From contig SVSY01000006.1 in assembly GCA_015064065.1 (NCBI GenBank), positions 1 through 36,987 of the forward strand: a DNA stretch of 36,987 bases, written 5' to 3'. Every line of letters begins with the position of its first letter. The first letter of the stretch is position 1. Positions 9,449 to 18,031 of the stretch are shown here, piece by piece. Under the pieces are notes generated by a model. The model ran no database searches. It worked only from the letters and a program-made list of their open reading frames with translations, and had not been told where the DNA came from. The DNA is from Oscillospiraceae bacterium. GTDB lineage: Bacteria > Bacillota > Clostridia > Oscillospirales > CAG-272. A program made the position numbers and the translations under genes.

Positions 9449-10927
9449 TTACTTTATGTCTTTATAGAGCTTTTTGAGCGCAGGATATATTTTTCTGTAT
9501 CTTTCGTATCTTTCGTTGTAGAGAGATACGAGCTCGGGATCGGGGCGGATCACTTCATTGACCTTGAAAAGCTTTTCGGCAAGCTCCACAACGCTCTCGC
9601 TCTCTCCCGCACCTACCATGGCTAAGATCGCAGAGCCATATCCCGGACCCTGCTCGGTGAGCGGCAGATGAAGCTCTAAGTTGAGAACGTTTGCGATTAT
9701 TTTGCACCAAAGCTTTGATCTTGTACCGCCTCCGCAGATACAGCTGCTCTTGATATCAATGCCGAAATTTCTTATTATTTCAAGATTGTCGCGAAAAGCA
9801 AAGGCGACACCCTCAAGAACGGCTTGATAAACGTCGGCACGTGAGCTGCTGCCGCGGAGTCCCACAAAAGTGCCGGTTGCATCAGTGTCGTTGATAGGAC
9901 TGCGCTCTCCCATAATGTAAGGTAGGAAGAATACGTCGTTTTTACCTAAAGCACGATCTTTTACAGAGCGCTCCTCCGCGTCGTAATCCGATGTAGTGAG
10001 TATATCGTTGCACAACCACTTGTTGCAGTATGCGGCGGACATTACCACGCCCATAAGATGATAGCCCCCGTCGGCGTGGCAGAATGAGTGTATCGCTTGG
10101 CGATAGTCGCCAAAAAAGCTTTTGCACGGAACGAATATAGTTCCCGACGTACCGACCGAGATGTTACAGCGACCCTCGCCCACAGTTCCCGTGCCGAGTG
10201 CCGCGGCGGCATTATCACCCGCTCCGGCTACGACTATGGCATCCTTGCTTATGCCGAATTTTTTTGCGAGCTCGCCTTTTATCTTTCCGACGACATCAAA
10301 GCTTTCGTAGAGTCGAGGCATTTGTTCTTCGTTGACTCCGCAAATATCAAGCATCTCGGCTGACCAGCGTTTGTTTTTTACGTCGAGCATCAAAAATCCC
10401 GATGCGTCCGAGAGATCGGTGCAGTGAACTCCTGTGAGAATATAGTTTATATAGTCTTTCGGGAGCATTATTTTGCTTATTTTTGCAAAGCTCTCGGGCT
10501 CGTTTTTTCGCATCCACATAAGCTTGGGAGCGGTAAATCCCGCAAAGGCGATATTTCCGGTATATTCGAACAGCTTTTCCTTGCCGAGTGTGAAATTAAG
10601 ATAATCTGTTTCTTTGTCTGCTCTGCCGTCATTCCAGAGTATCGCGGGGCGAATAACTCTGTCGTTTTTATCAAGCACGACAAGTCCGTGCATCTGACCC
10701 GCAATGCCGATGCCTGCGACTGCCTGACCGTCGTATCCGCTAAGAAGCTCGAAAAGTGCATCGCTTATCGCATTCCACCAATCCTTAGGATCCTGTTCGC
10801 TCCAATTTACGTGCGGATAAGAGACGGGGTAGTCGCGCGACACCACTCTTTTTATCTGACCGTCAGCATCGACGAGCATAAGCTTGACGGCGGACGTACC
10901 GAGGTCTATTCCTATATAATACTTCAT
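9449..10927 (-). CDS. xylB: Xylulokinase
   Basis: FGGY kinase: [53 protein letters not shown] at 10927 chosen over the track's 10948 start because AGGAGGA lies upstream of it. Confidence 0.95.
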   Translation of the reverse strand: MKYYIGIDLGTSAVKLMLVDADGQIKRVVSRDYPVSYPHVNWSEQDPKDWWNAISDALFELLSGYDGQAVAGIGIAGQMHGLVVLDKNDRVIRPAILWNDGRADKETDYLNFTLGKEKLFEYTGNIAFAGFTAPKLMWMRKNEPESFAKISKIMLPKDYINYILTGVHCTDLSDASGFLMLDVKNKRWSAEMLDICGVNEEQMPRLYESFDVVGKIKGELAKKFGISKDAIVVAGAGDNAAAALGTGTVGEGRCNISVGTSGTIFVPCKSFFGDYRQAIHSFCHADGGYHLMGVVMSAAYCNKWLCNDILTTSDYDAEERSVKDRALGKNDVFFLPYIMGERSPINDTDATGTFVGLRGSSSRADVYQAVLEGVAFAFRDNLEIIRNFGIDIKSSCICGGGTRSKLWCKIIANVLNLELHLPLTEQGPGYGSAILAMVGAGESESVVELAEKLFKVNEVIRPDPELVSLYNERYERYRKIYPALKKLYKDIK

Positions 10928-10995
10928 TTTTCCTCCTATTGAGATCAAGAGTAGAGATTTGAAGCTTCACCTAAGACAATTATAGCACATAGTAG

Positions 10996-11024
10996 TTGAC
11001 ATTTCTCGCAAAAAAAGATATAAT
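10996..11024 (+). promoter_or_regulatory. Sigma-A promoter for AraC regulator 2
   Basis: TTGACA (10996-11001), 17 bp, TATAAT (11019-11024). Confidence 0.85.
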
Positions 11025-11055
11025 AGTAGACAGAATTTTACTTTTGGAGTGTTAT

Positions 11056-11817
11056 ATGTTTTATCAAAGCCAGCACTTCGGTGTTTCGGAATATTTTTGT
11101 AAAGAGACGGGAAAGGATTTTTCTTTTCCTATGCATATGCATCATTCGTTCGAGCTTATAACCGTGCTTGACGGCGAGATGACCGTGAATATCGGCGAGC
11201 AAAAATATTTGCTTTGCCGAGGAGAAGCGGTGCTTATTTTCCCTGAGCAGATACACTCGCTGTCAAGCCAAAAAAGCGAACACTTGTTGGTGATCTTTTC
11301 GCCCGATATCGTAAGCGCGTATTATTCGCGACATTCGGGAGAGTATCCCGAGAGTAATCGGATCTCTCTGTCTGAGTATATATACTCGCAGATAGTATCG
11401 CTCGAAGATGAACTGTCCACGGTAAAGCTCAAGGCTATATTCTACTCGGTCTGCTCGGAATTTGACGAGGGGGCTGCATACGTAAAAAGAAAAAACGCGG
11501 AGAAGGGGCTTCTCCGCGAGATGTTTGAATTTGTTGAAAATAATTTTGATAAGAGCTGTACGCTCGAAGAGTTGGGGACGGCGATCGGATATAATAGCTC
11601 TTACCTTTCAAGATATTTTTCGGAAAGTACGAAAATGTCTTTCGTTGCGTTCGTAAATCGCTATAGAGTAAGCCGCGCGTGTCATATCCTTAAAAACAGC
11701 GACAAGTCGGTGATGGAATGTGCATACGAGTGCGGATATATGTCCCTGAGAAGCTTTAACCGAAATTTTAAGCTCTACGCAGGACGTTCGCCGAAGGAGT
11801 ACAGAAGAACTGTGTGA
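11056..11817 (+). CDS. AraC family transcriptional regulator, divergent from xylBA operon
   Basis: Cupin (MHMHHSFELITVLDGEMTVNIGEQKYLLCRGEAVLIFPEQIHS) plus HTH_18 (CTLEELGTAIGYNSSYLSRYFSEST...YECGYMSLRSFNRNFKLYAGRSPKEYRRT). ATG 11056 lies downstream of the -10, unlike the track's 10996 start. Confidence 0.93.
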   Translation: MFYQSQHFGVSEYFCKETGKDFSFPMHMHHSFELITVLDGEMTVNIGEQKYLLCRGEAVLIFPEQIHSLSSQKSEHLLVIFSPDIVSAYYSRHSGEYPESNRISLSEYIYSQIVSLEDELSTVKLKAIFYSVCSEFDEGAAYVKRKNAEKGLLREMFEFVENNFDKSCTLEELGTAIGYNSSYLSRYFSESTKMSFVAFVNRYRVSRACHILKNSDKSVMECAYECGYMSLRSFNRNFKLYAGRSPKEYRRTV

Positions 11818-11825
11818 GATAAAAT

Positions 11826-13070
11826 TTATAAATATATTTCGGGTATCGGGTGCTTTTGTGCGAGCAACAAGACCTCTTTGCGCGCATTCTCTATAACGCT
11901 CTCGTCGTCAGGTGACTTTACCAGTTCGAGCCAGATATCAGCTATCGCCTCAAGATCCTCGCGATCAAAGCCTCGCTGTGTCAGAACTGTCGTTCCTGCG
12001 CGCAGACCTCGCGGCACGGGCGAGTCGTCAAAGGGAATAGCTTTGGTGTTGACGGTTATGCCTACGCGCTCGAAAAGGTCGGCTATCTTCTCGCAATCGG
12101 CGTCGAACGGGCGCAGATCGGCTACGAACATATGGCAATCGGTGCCGCCCGTGACGATATCAAATCCGCGCGCCTTGAGTGCCTTGCAGAAATACTGCGC
12201 GTTCTCGACCACCTTTTTCATCAGCGCCTTGAACTGTGGTGTTTGCGAATTGTACAGAGAGTATGCCATCGAGGCTATAGTTTGCAGATGCAGAGATGCG
12301 ACGTTTTTGGGATATACGCTCTTGTCTACCGCGTCGCGAAGGCTCTCGCGGCACATAATAAATCCGCTGTGCGCGCCGCACATAGTCTTTGTTGTCGAGG
12401 CGGTCACGATATCGGCATAGGGAATTGGGTTTGGCGATATTCCCGCCGCGATAAGACCCGTGAAATGCGCTATATCTGCCATAAGCAGCGCGCCGTTTGT
12501 GTGCGCGATATCGGCAAGGCGAGCGTAATCTATGTTTCTCGAATAGGAGGCAGAGCCAACGACTATGAGCTTCGGGCGAAATTCGCGCGCCTTGCGCTCG
12601 GCTTCTGCGTAATCGATAAGAAGCGTGTCGCGCTCAAGCCCGAAATAATCAAAGCTATACATTTTAGACGCTATGTTTGCCGCCGCGCCGTGTGTCTGGT
12701 GCGCTCCCGCGTTGGGCGCGAGGGCGAGGACTCTGTCGCCGAGATCAAGCAGAGCGCTGTAAGCGCAGTAGTTTGCCACAGACCCCGAATATGTCAGCAT
12801 ATTCGCGTGATCCGCACCGAATATCTCGCAGGCGCGCTTCGCGGCGAGCCTTTCGAGCTTTGAGGCATACTCCGAGCCTTTAAGGCGTTGCTTGTAGGGA
12901 AGTCCGACGGCGGTCTTGTTGTTAAAAATGCTTCCTGCGAAGGCTCTTGCGGCACTCGGCTGAATGCTTTCCGAGGCTATCATTTCAAGACCGTTCTCCT
13001 GACGCTCGCGTTCAAGCAAAAGACAACCGTAAAGCTCGGCGTCACACGCCATTATATCGTATTCGTTCAT
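11826..13070 (-). CDS. Divergent serine hydroxymethyltransferase-family (GlyA-like) PLP enzyme
   Basis: About 414 aa from ATG 13070 (AAGGAGTG upstream). SHMT fold motifs: QENGLEMIASES, FGADHANMLTYSGSVAN, THGAAANIASKMY, MADIAHFTGLIAAGISPNPIPYADIVTASTTKTMCG, GLRAGTTVLTQRGF. Several canonical active-site residues differ (see findings). Confidence 0.85.
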   Translation of the reverse strand: MNEYDIMACDAELYGCLLLERERQENGLEMIASESIQPSAARAFAGSIFNNKTAVGLPYKQRLKGSEYASKLERLAAKRACEIFGADHANMLTYSGSVANYCAYSALLDLGDRVLALAPNAGAHQTHGAAANIASKMYSFDYFGLERDTLLIDYAEAERKAREFRPKLIVVGSASYSRNIDYARLADIAHTNGALLMADIAHFTGLIAAGISPNPIPYADIVTASTTKTMCGAHSGFIMCRESLRDAVDKSVYPKNVASLHLQTIASMAYSLYNSQTPQFKALMKKVVENAQYFCKALKARGFDIVTGGTDCHMFVADLRPFDADCEKIADLFERVGITVNTKAIPFDDSPVPRGLRAGTTVLTQRGFDREDLEAIADIWLELVKSPDDESVIENARKEVLLLAQKHPIPEIYL

Positions 13071-13115
13071 TTGCACACTCCTTAGTTCTTTGTTTTACCT
13101 AAATGTTTATATCTA

Positions 13116-13138
13116 CCCTCTCACCCACTCGCGCGGGA
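13116..13138 (-). repeat. Partial copy of the hairpin repeat seen at 62-85
   Basis: Reverse complement tcccgcgcgagTgggtgag matches 62-80 (tcccgcgcgagCgggtgag) at 18/19. Confidence 0.45.
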
Positions 13139-13223
13139 TCAGCATCATTTATTTAATTATACAGTAGAGAGCTAAAAAAAGCAAGAAGCTTTTGATAATC
13201 AAAAATAAAATTTTTAAAGTCTG

Positions 13224-13252
13224 TTGAAAAAGCTTTGCTTGTGTGTTATAAT
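13224..13252 (+). promoter_or_regulatory. Sigma-A promoter for the GH32 operon
   Basis: TTGAAA (13224-13229), 17 bp, TATAAT (13247-13252). Confidence 0.75.
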
Positions 13253-13280
13253 GAACGTACAGTTAAAAAAGGAGTGCCGT

Positions 13281-14384
13281 ATGGATTATTTAACACCTTT
13301 AAAATATCATTTTAAAACAAAACAAGGCTGGGTCAACGATCCCAACGGACTTGTTTATTATAAAGACTATTATCACGTTTTTTATCAGCACGCTCCGCAT
13401 TTCGAAAAGCCGTGGTGTGAGCCTATGCATTGGGGACACGCGCGAACGAAGGATTTTATCAATTGGGAGGAGCTTCCCGTAGCTCTCTATCCCGACGCGC
13501 CCTACGACAATAGGGGCTGTTGGTCGGGAACGGCTATCGTCAAGGACGGCAGACTCTATCTTTTCTATGCCTCGATATACAGACCCGAGGGCGAAGAGCA
13601 GGACGCGCAGACTGTCAGCGTTGCATATTCCGACGACGGAATAAATTTCACAAAATACGAGGGCAATCCCGTTATCGACCACTATCCCATAGGTGACGGC
13701 TCGCGTGATTTTCGCGACCCCGCGGTATGCTTTATCGACGGAAAATATTATTGCGTTATGGCTTCGGGCAATCGCGAGAAGGATACGGCAAATCTTTTGC
13801 TTTACGAGAGTGACGATCTTCTCAATTGGAAATACAGAGGCGTTATGTGCGAGTGGGAGAACGGAATTTATGCCGAATGTCCGTCGTTTATGCGCGCGGG
13901 CGACAAGTATCTGCTGACAGCGTCGGTGTGCTTGCATACGCATCACTATTTCTCTGCGATGTACGGAAGCTTTAAGAACGGAAAATTTAGCATAGAGCAC
14001 GTAGGCGAGGTCGACAAGGGACCGGATCAGTACGCAGGTCAGGTATTTCGCGATCACAAGGGCAGAAATATACTTATCTCGTGGTTCCCGGGGTGGAAAT
14101 ATTCGGGATATGCCGAGCGCGACGTCGGCTGTATGACCTGTCCGCGCGAAATGATACTGAGCGACGGCAGGGTCTACGGATATCCCGTGGAGGAGATACG
14201 CCATCTGCTGACAGACAGCGATCCGTCGGTAAAGATGACCGACAACGGATTTATAATTGAGAGAACGGGAAGAGATCCCGTCGTATACGAGGGCGAGATA
14301 AAGGATATAAAGATACTCCGCGACGAGTACATACTTGAAGTATTCGTAAACGGCGGAGAAGAGATATATACGGTCTTGCTGTAA
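13281..14384 (+). CDS. Glycoside hydrolase family 32 (sucrose-6-phosphate hydrolase / fructosidase type)
   Basis: WVNDPNGLVYYKDYYHVFYQH (nucleophile), DFRDPAV, YAECPSF (acid/base); ATG 13281 with GGAG RBS. Confidence 0.92.
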   Translation: MDYLTPLKYHFKTKQGWVNDPNGLVYYKDYYHVFYQHAPHFEKPWCEPMHWGHARTKDFINWEELPVALYPDAPYDNRGCWSGTAIVKDGRLYLFYASIYRPEGEEQDAQTVSVAYSDDGINFTKYEGNPVIDHYPIGDGSRDFRDPAVCFIDGKYYCVMASGNREKDTANLLLYESDDLLNWKYRGVMCEWENGIYAECPSFMRAGDKYLLTASVCLHTHHYFSAMYGSFKNGKFSIEHVGEVDKGPDQYAGQVFRDHKGRNILISWFPGWKYSGYAERDVGCMTCPREMILSDGRVYGYPVEEIRHLLTDSDPSVKMTDNGFIIERTGRDPVVYEGEIKDIKILRDEYILEVFVNGGEEIYTVLL

Positions 14385-14393
14385 GGAGAGCTT

Positions 14394-15209
14394 ATGGAAA
14401 TAAAATATCTTGGAACGGCTGCGGCGGAGGCTATGCCCGCGACCTTTTGCAATTGCAAATACTGCGTCGAAGCAAGACGTCTTGGAGGAAAGAATATCCG
14501 TACGCGTTCGCAATCGATCGTCGACGGAAAGCTTCTTATCGATCTGCCTGCAGATACCTATTATCACTTTTTGCAGAACGGTATTGAGGGAGATAAAATA
14601 GAGGATCTGCTCATCACTCATTCGCACGGCGACCATTTTTATCCCACGGAGCTTTATTTGCGCGTACCGCCCTTTGCACACGGTATGCGAGCAAAGGAGC
14701 TAAGACTTCACGCAAACGATAAGGTCTGCAAAACGCTTGAGGACGGAGGCGCGCCGAAGAACGTCAGGCTCTGTCCTATGTCGCCCTTTGAGACGCGCGA
14801 GATCGGTGAGTACAGCGTGACCGCTCTTCCCGCAAGGCACGCGTTTGGAGAGGGAGCGCTCTTTTATATCATAAAGGGTGAAAAGACTCTTCTTTACGCA
14901 CACGATACGGGATATTTTTATGACGAGGTGTTTGATTTTATAGCGCAAAAGGGATTTAAGTTCGATCTTGCAAGCTTTGACTGCACCAACGTTGATATCA
15001 CGATATCCGACGAGGGCAGCCATATGGGAATTGAGAATATCGAGCGGGTTATTGCCCGTCTTGAAGCTATAGGAGCGATAGACGGCGGCACAGTCAAGGT
15101 CATAAACCACTTTTCGCACAACGCAAATCCGCTTTACCACGTGCTTGAGGAGAGAGTTGCCGATAAGGGCTGGCTCGTTTCCTACGACGGAATGAGCGTG
15201 GAGTTCTGA
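14394..15209 (+). CDS. MBL-fold metallo-hydrolase (PhnP-like)
   Basis: HSHGDH motif, CNCKYC cysteine pair, N-terminal MEIKYLGTAAAEAMPATFCNCKYC. Confidence 0.85.
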   Translation: MEIKYLGTAAAEAMPATFCNCKYCVEARRLGGKNIRTRSQSIVDGKLLIDLPADTYYHFLQNGIEGDKIEDLLITHSHGDHFYPTELYLRVPPFAHGMRAKELRLHANDKVCKTLEDGGAPKNVRLCPMSPFETREIGEYSVTALPARHAFGEGALFYIIKGEKTLLYAHDTGYFYDEVFDFIAQKGFKFDLASFDCTNVDITISDEGSHMGIENIERVIARLEAIGAIDGGTVKVINHFSHNANPLYHVLEERVADKGWLVSYDGMSVEF

Positions 15210-15210
15210 T

Positions 15211-15750
15211 ATGGATATCTCGGCATTTATAATAGGACTTTTAGCGGTTGCCTGCTTTTTGCTGTCCTATCAGCAGAAGAGGCGGAAGGGAATAATACTT
15301 CTCAACGCGACCTCGCGCGCGCTGTACATAATTCAGTATATACTGCTCGGCGCGTTTGACGGAGCGGCGCTTGATATCGCGGGTATCGTCGCATCTCTGC
15401 TCGCAGAGAAAAAGGACGCACCCATTATCAAGAAGCATCTCAAGCTCTTTATTATAGGTATAGACGCGATAATAGTCGCGTCGGGACTTGTATTTTATCA
15501 GAACGTGTTCAGTCTTTTCCCGATCATAGGCGTGCTCTTGCATACGTCTGCGTTCTGGCTTGAGAAGGAAAAGCATATCCGACTCGTGTCTTTGCTCGGC
15601 TCGCCCTTCTGGTTGGTATTCAATATCACCAGCGGAGCGTACGGCTCGGCAATAGGCGACACGCTGTCGATAGTTTCTATACTCGTGGCTATTTTCAGAT
15701 ACGATATATTAAAACAAACCCAAAAAGAAAAGGAGATCTCAGATGAATAA
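15211..15750 (+). CDS. YgjV-family inner membrane protein (paralogue 2)
   Basis: 179 aa, hydrophobic, similar topology and size to 1307..1840 (FLLSYQQKRRKGIILLNATSRALYIIQYILLGAFDGAALDIAGIVASLLAEKK). Confidence 0.75.
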   Translation: MDISAFIIGLLAVACFLLSYQQKRRKGIILLNATSRALYIIQYILLGAFDGAALDIAGIVASLLAEKKDAPIIKKHLKLFIIGIDAIIVASGLVFYQNVFSLFPIIGVLLHTSAFWLEKEKHIRLVSLLGSPFWLVFNITSGAYGSAIGDTLSIVSILVAIFRYDILKQTQKEKEISDE

Positions 15751-17089
15751 CGTTAAGATCAATTGCTCCAATGCGTGCGGCAAGGTAAAGCCTATGCACG
15801 CAGTAAACAACGGCCCGGTATATAAGTTTGCCGTTGACCAAAGAATTACCAATATCGAGCCATGGCAGGAGGCGGGTATCCCCTACGCGCGCACACACGA
15901 CGCGGCATTTTGCGCTACCTACGGCGGCGAGCATACCGTTGACGTAAACAATATCTTCACCAATTTCGACGCTGACCCGTACGATCCCGCGTCCTACGAT
16001 TTCGTGCTGACCGATGAGTATATGAAGGTGATAGAGCACGGCGGATCTGAGCCCTTTTTCCGCCTCGGTTCTAAGATAGAGCACTGGTCGAAAAAGTACA
16101 ATACGCTTCCGCCTAAGGATTTTCACAAGTGGGCAGTTATCTGCGAGCATATAATCCGCCACTACACTGAGGGCTGGGCAGACGGACTTAAAATGAAGGT
16201 CGAATATTGGGAGATATGGAACGAGCCCGACCTTGATCCTGACGACAGCACGCATAAGCGTACCTGGGGCGGTACAAAGGTACAGTTCTTCGATCTGTAC
16301 GAGATCGCCGCAAAGCATCTGAAGTCCTGCTTCCCGCACCTCAAGATAGGAGGCCCCGCGCTTGCACACAGAGAGGATTGGGCGCGCGATTTCCTTTCTG
16401 AAATGAAGAGAAGAGAGGTTCCGATAGACTTTTTCTCCTGGCATATCTATTCTGCCGATCCTAAAAAGGTTGCAGAAAAGTGCCACTTCTTCCGCGCACT
16501 TATGGACGAGTTCGGCTATACCGATGCAGAGAGCATCAACAACGAGTGGAACTATGTTCGTGACTGGGAGGGAGATACCTGGATATACTCACTCAAGCAG
16601 GAGAAGAGCATCAAGGGTGCGGCATTTATTGCTTCTACGATGAGCGCTTGTCAGTATGCGCCTCTCGATATGCTTATGTATTACGATGCTCGTCCGGGGG
16701 GAATGAACGGACTTTTCTCGACCGACCGTATCTGCGATATACTCAAGGGCTACTATCCCTTTAGAATGTTCAACGAGCTCTATAAGCTCGGCGAATGCCT
16801 TGAGGTAAAGATTGCGGGTGAGAATATTTATGCCAGCGCGGCAAAGGGAGAGAGCGGCGCGGCTGTAATGCTGACGCATTTCTCTGACGACGACGCTACG
16901 CCCACGACCGAGGTAGAGCTTGATATTTCTGATATCGCACTCGACGGCGCTTACACGCTCAAGTGCTATCTGCTTGATAAGGATAACGATATGAAGAAGA
17001 CTGTCGATATAAAGACGTCGGGCAAGGAGCTTACCGTCAAGCTCGAGATGCCGCTCTTCGCGACTTATCTTGTGACAATAGAAAAGTAA
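15743..17089 (+). CDS. Glycoside hydrolase, clan GH-A (GH39-like, beta-xylosidase type)
   Basis: 448 aa; VEYWEIWNEPDL (acid/base NEP), DAESINNEWNYV (nucleophile), FFSWHIYSADP. Confidence 0.8.
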   Translation: MNNVKINCSNACGKVKPMHAVNNGPVYKFAVDQRITNIEPWQEAGIPYARTHDAAFCATYGGEHTVDVNNIFTNFDADPYDPASYDFVLTDEYMKVIEHGGSEPFFRLGSKIEHWSKKYNTLPPKDFHKWAVICEHIIRHYTEGWADGLKMKVEYWEIWNEPDLDPDDSTHKRTWGGTKVQFFDLYEIAAKHLKSCFPHLKIGGPALAHREDWARDFLSEMKRREVPIDFFSWHIYSADPKKVAEKCHFFRALMDEFGYTDAESINNEWNYVRDWEGDTWIYSLKQEKSIKGAAFIASTMSACQYAPLDMLMYYDARPGGMNGLFSTDRICDILKGYYPFRMFNELYKLGECLEVKIAGENIYASAAKGESGAAVMLTHFSDDDATPTTEVELDISDIALDGAYTLKCYLLDKDNDMKKTVDIKTSGKELTVKLEMPLFATYLVTIEK

Positions 17090-17093
17090 AGAT

Positions 17094-17128
17094 AAAAACG
17101 GCTTGATGCAGCGCATCAAGCCGTTTTT
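17094..17128 (+). terminator. Rho-independent terminator (copy 1)
   Basis: Perfect 16-bp stem AAAAACGGCTTGATGC-agc-GCATCAAGCCGTTTTT. Confidence 0.85.
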
Positions 17129-17329
17129 AGTCAGAGAGAAAGAAAGTTTTGGTCAAGCTTTTTCAAAAGCTTGCGCGGTGGAGGGCGCGGAGCTCTCCTC
17201 GATGTCCGCAGACATCGAAATTTCTTTTTGGCGTTTCTTTTTGCGAGCTTTTTCTTTTCGCCTTTTGCTTGAAAAGAAAAAGCGGAGGGGCGGATTTTGT
17301 TATTTGAGGAACTGTTTTGTAAATATTCA
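17129..17329. repeat. Multi-hairpin intergenic element between two near-identical terminators
   Basis: Hairpins CAAGCTTTT/AAAAGCTTG (17154-17173), TCGATGTC/GACATCGA (17199-17218), GCTTTTTCTTTTC/GAAAAGAAAAAGC (17247-17259/17271-17283). Confidence 0.5.
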
Positions 17330-17359
17330 AAACGGCTTGATGCACGCATCAAGCCGTTT
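17330..17359 (-). terminator. Terminator (copy 2, facing the minus-strand operon)
   Basis: AAACGGCTTGATGC-ac-GCATCAAGCCGTTT; arms identical to copy 1. Confidence 0.8.
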
Positions 17360-17363
17360 ATCT

Positions 17364-18023
17364 TTAAAGAGTCTTTATAAATCCTGCAAGGCGGGAGGCG
17401 ATGATCGCGTGGCCTGCATCGTTGGGGTGGAGACCGTCGGGGCAGTATTTCTGCTTGATGATCTCGACCTTGGGCTGAAGAGAGCTTACCGACCACAAAT
17501 CAAGCAGAGGAAGCGAGTAGTAAGCCGCTATCTCCTTGATGATGTTGACGTAGGTCAGAAGGTCTGCAACCTCGCTCTCCTTGTATCCGTCGCCGCGGAG
17601 GTTGTCCTCGTTGCAACGGTGAAGGGGAGTCATTATTACGATAGTAGCGTCGGGATATTTATTGATGAGTCCCTCGAAGAGCGTGTGGCAAGCGCCGTAA
17701 AAGGTATCAACGGTACGATCCGACATCTGTCCGAGAGGAGCATCGCCGTGACCGAAATCGTTTGTTCCGCCGAACACTACTACTACGTCGGCATCGTCGT
17801 CCATCTCTCCAAATCTTGAGCAGAAATCACGATCCCAACGGGGCTCTGCCGAAGGCTTTTTCTGGCGGGCAATTCTTGTGCCGCCGATACCGTATCCGCG
17901 AACTACCTCTGCACCGTAGGTGGTCTTGATACGGTTCCAATAAATATTTTCGGGTGTGCTTACGCCTGCGCCCTCGGTTATGCTGTCACCGAGAAAGTTT
18001 ATCTTAAGTCCTTTGAGCTCCAT
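17364..18023 (-). CDS. SGNH/GDSL-type hydrolase (esterase)
   Basis: INFLGDSITEGAG (block I), VVVFGGTNDFGHG, DGLHPNDAGH (block V). Confidence 0.92.
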   Translation of the reverse strand: MELKGLKINFLGDSITEGAGVSTPENIYWNRIKTTYGAEVVRGYGIGGTRIARQKKPSAEPRWDRDFCSRFGEMDDDADVVVVFGGTNDFGHGDAPLGQMSDRTVDTFYGACHTLFEGLINKYPDATIVIMTPLHRCNEDNLRGDGYKESEVADLLTYVNIIKEIAAYYSLPLLDLWSVSSLQPKVEIIKQKYCPDGLHPNDAGHAIIASRLAGFIKTL

Positions 18024-18031
18024 CGTGTACC

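Noticed and set aside
10989-11029. ATAGTAG direct repeat (10989-10995, 11023-11029) near AraC-2 promoter
   Set aside because: Only 7 bp, A/T-rich and overlapping the promoter elements; too weak to claim as an operator without comparison.
13299-14681. 460-aa minus-strand ORF covering the GH32 gene and the start of the MBL gene
   Set aside because: Antisense shadow of well-supported GH32/MBL genes. Codon usage on the sense strand avoids codons that give antisense stops; no RBS, no recognisable domain.
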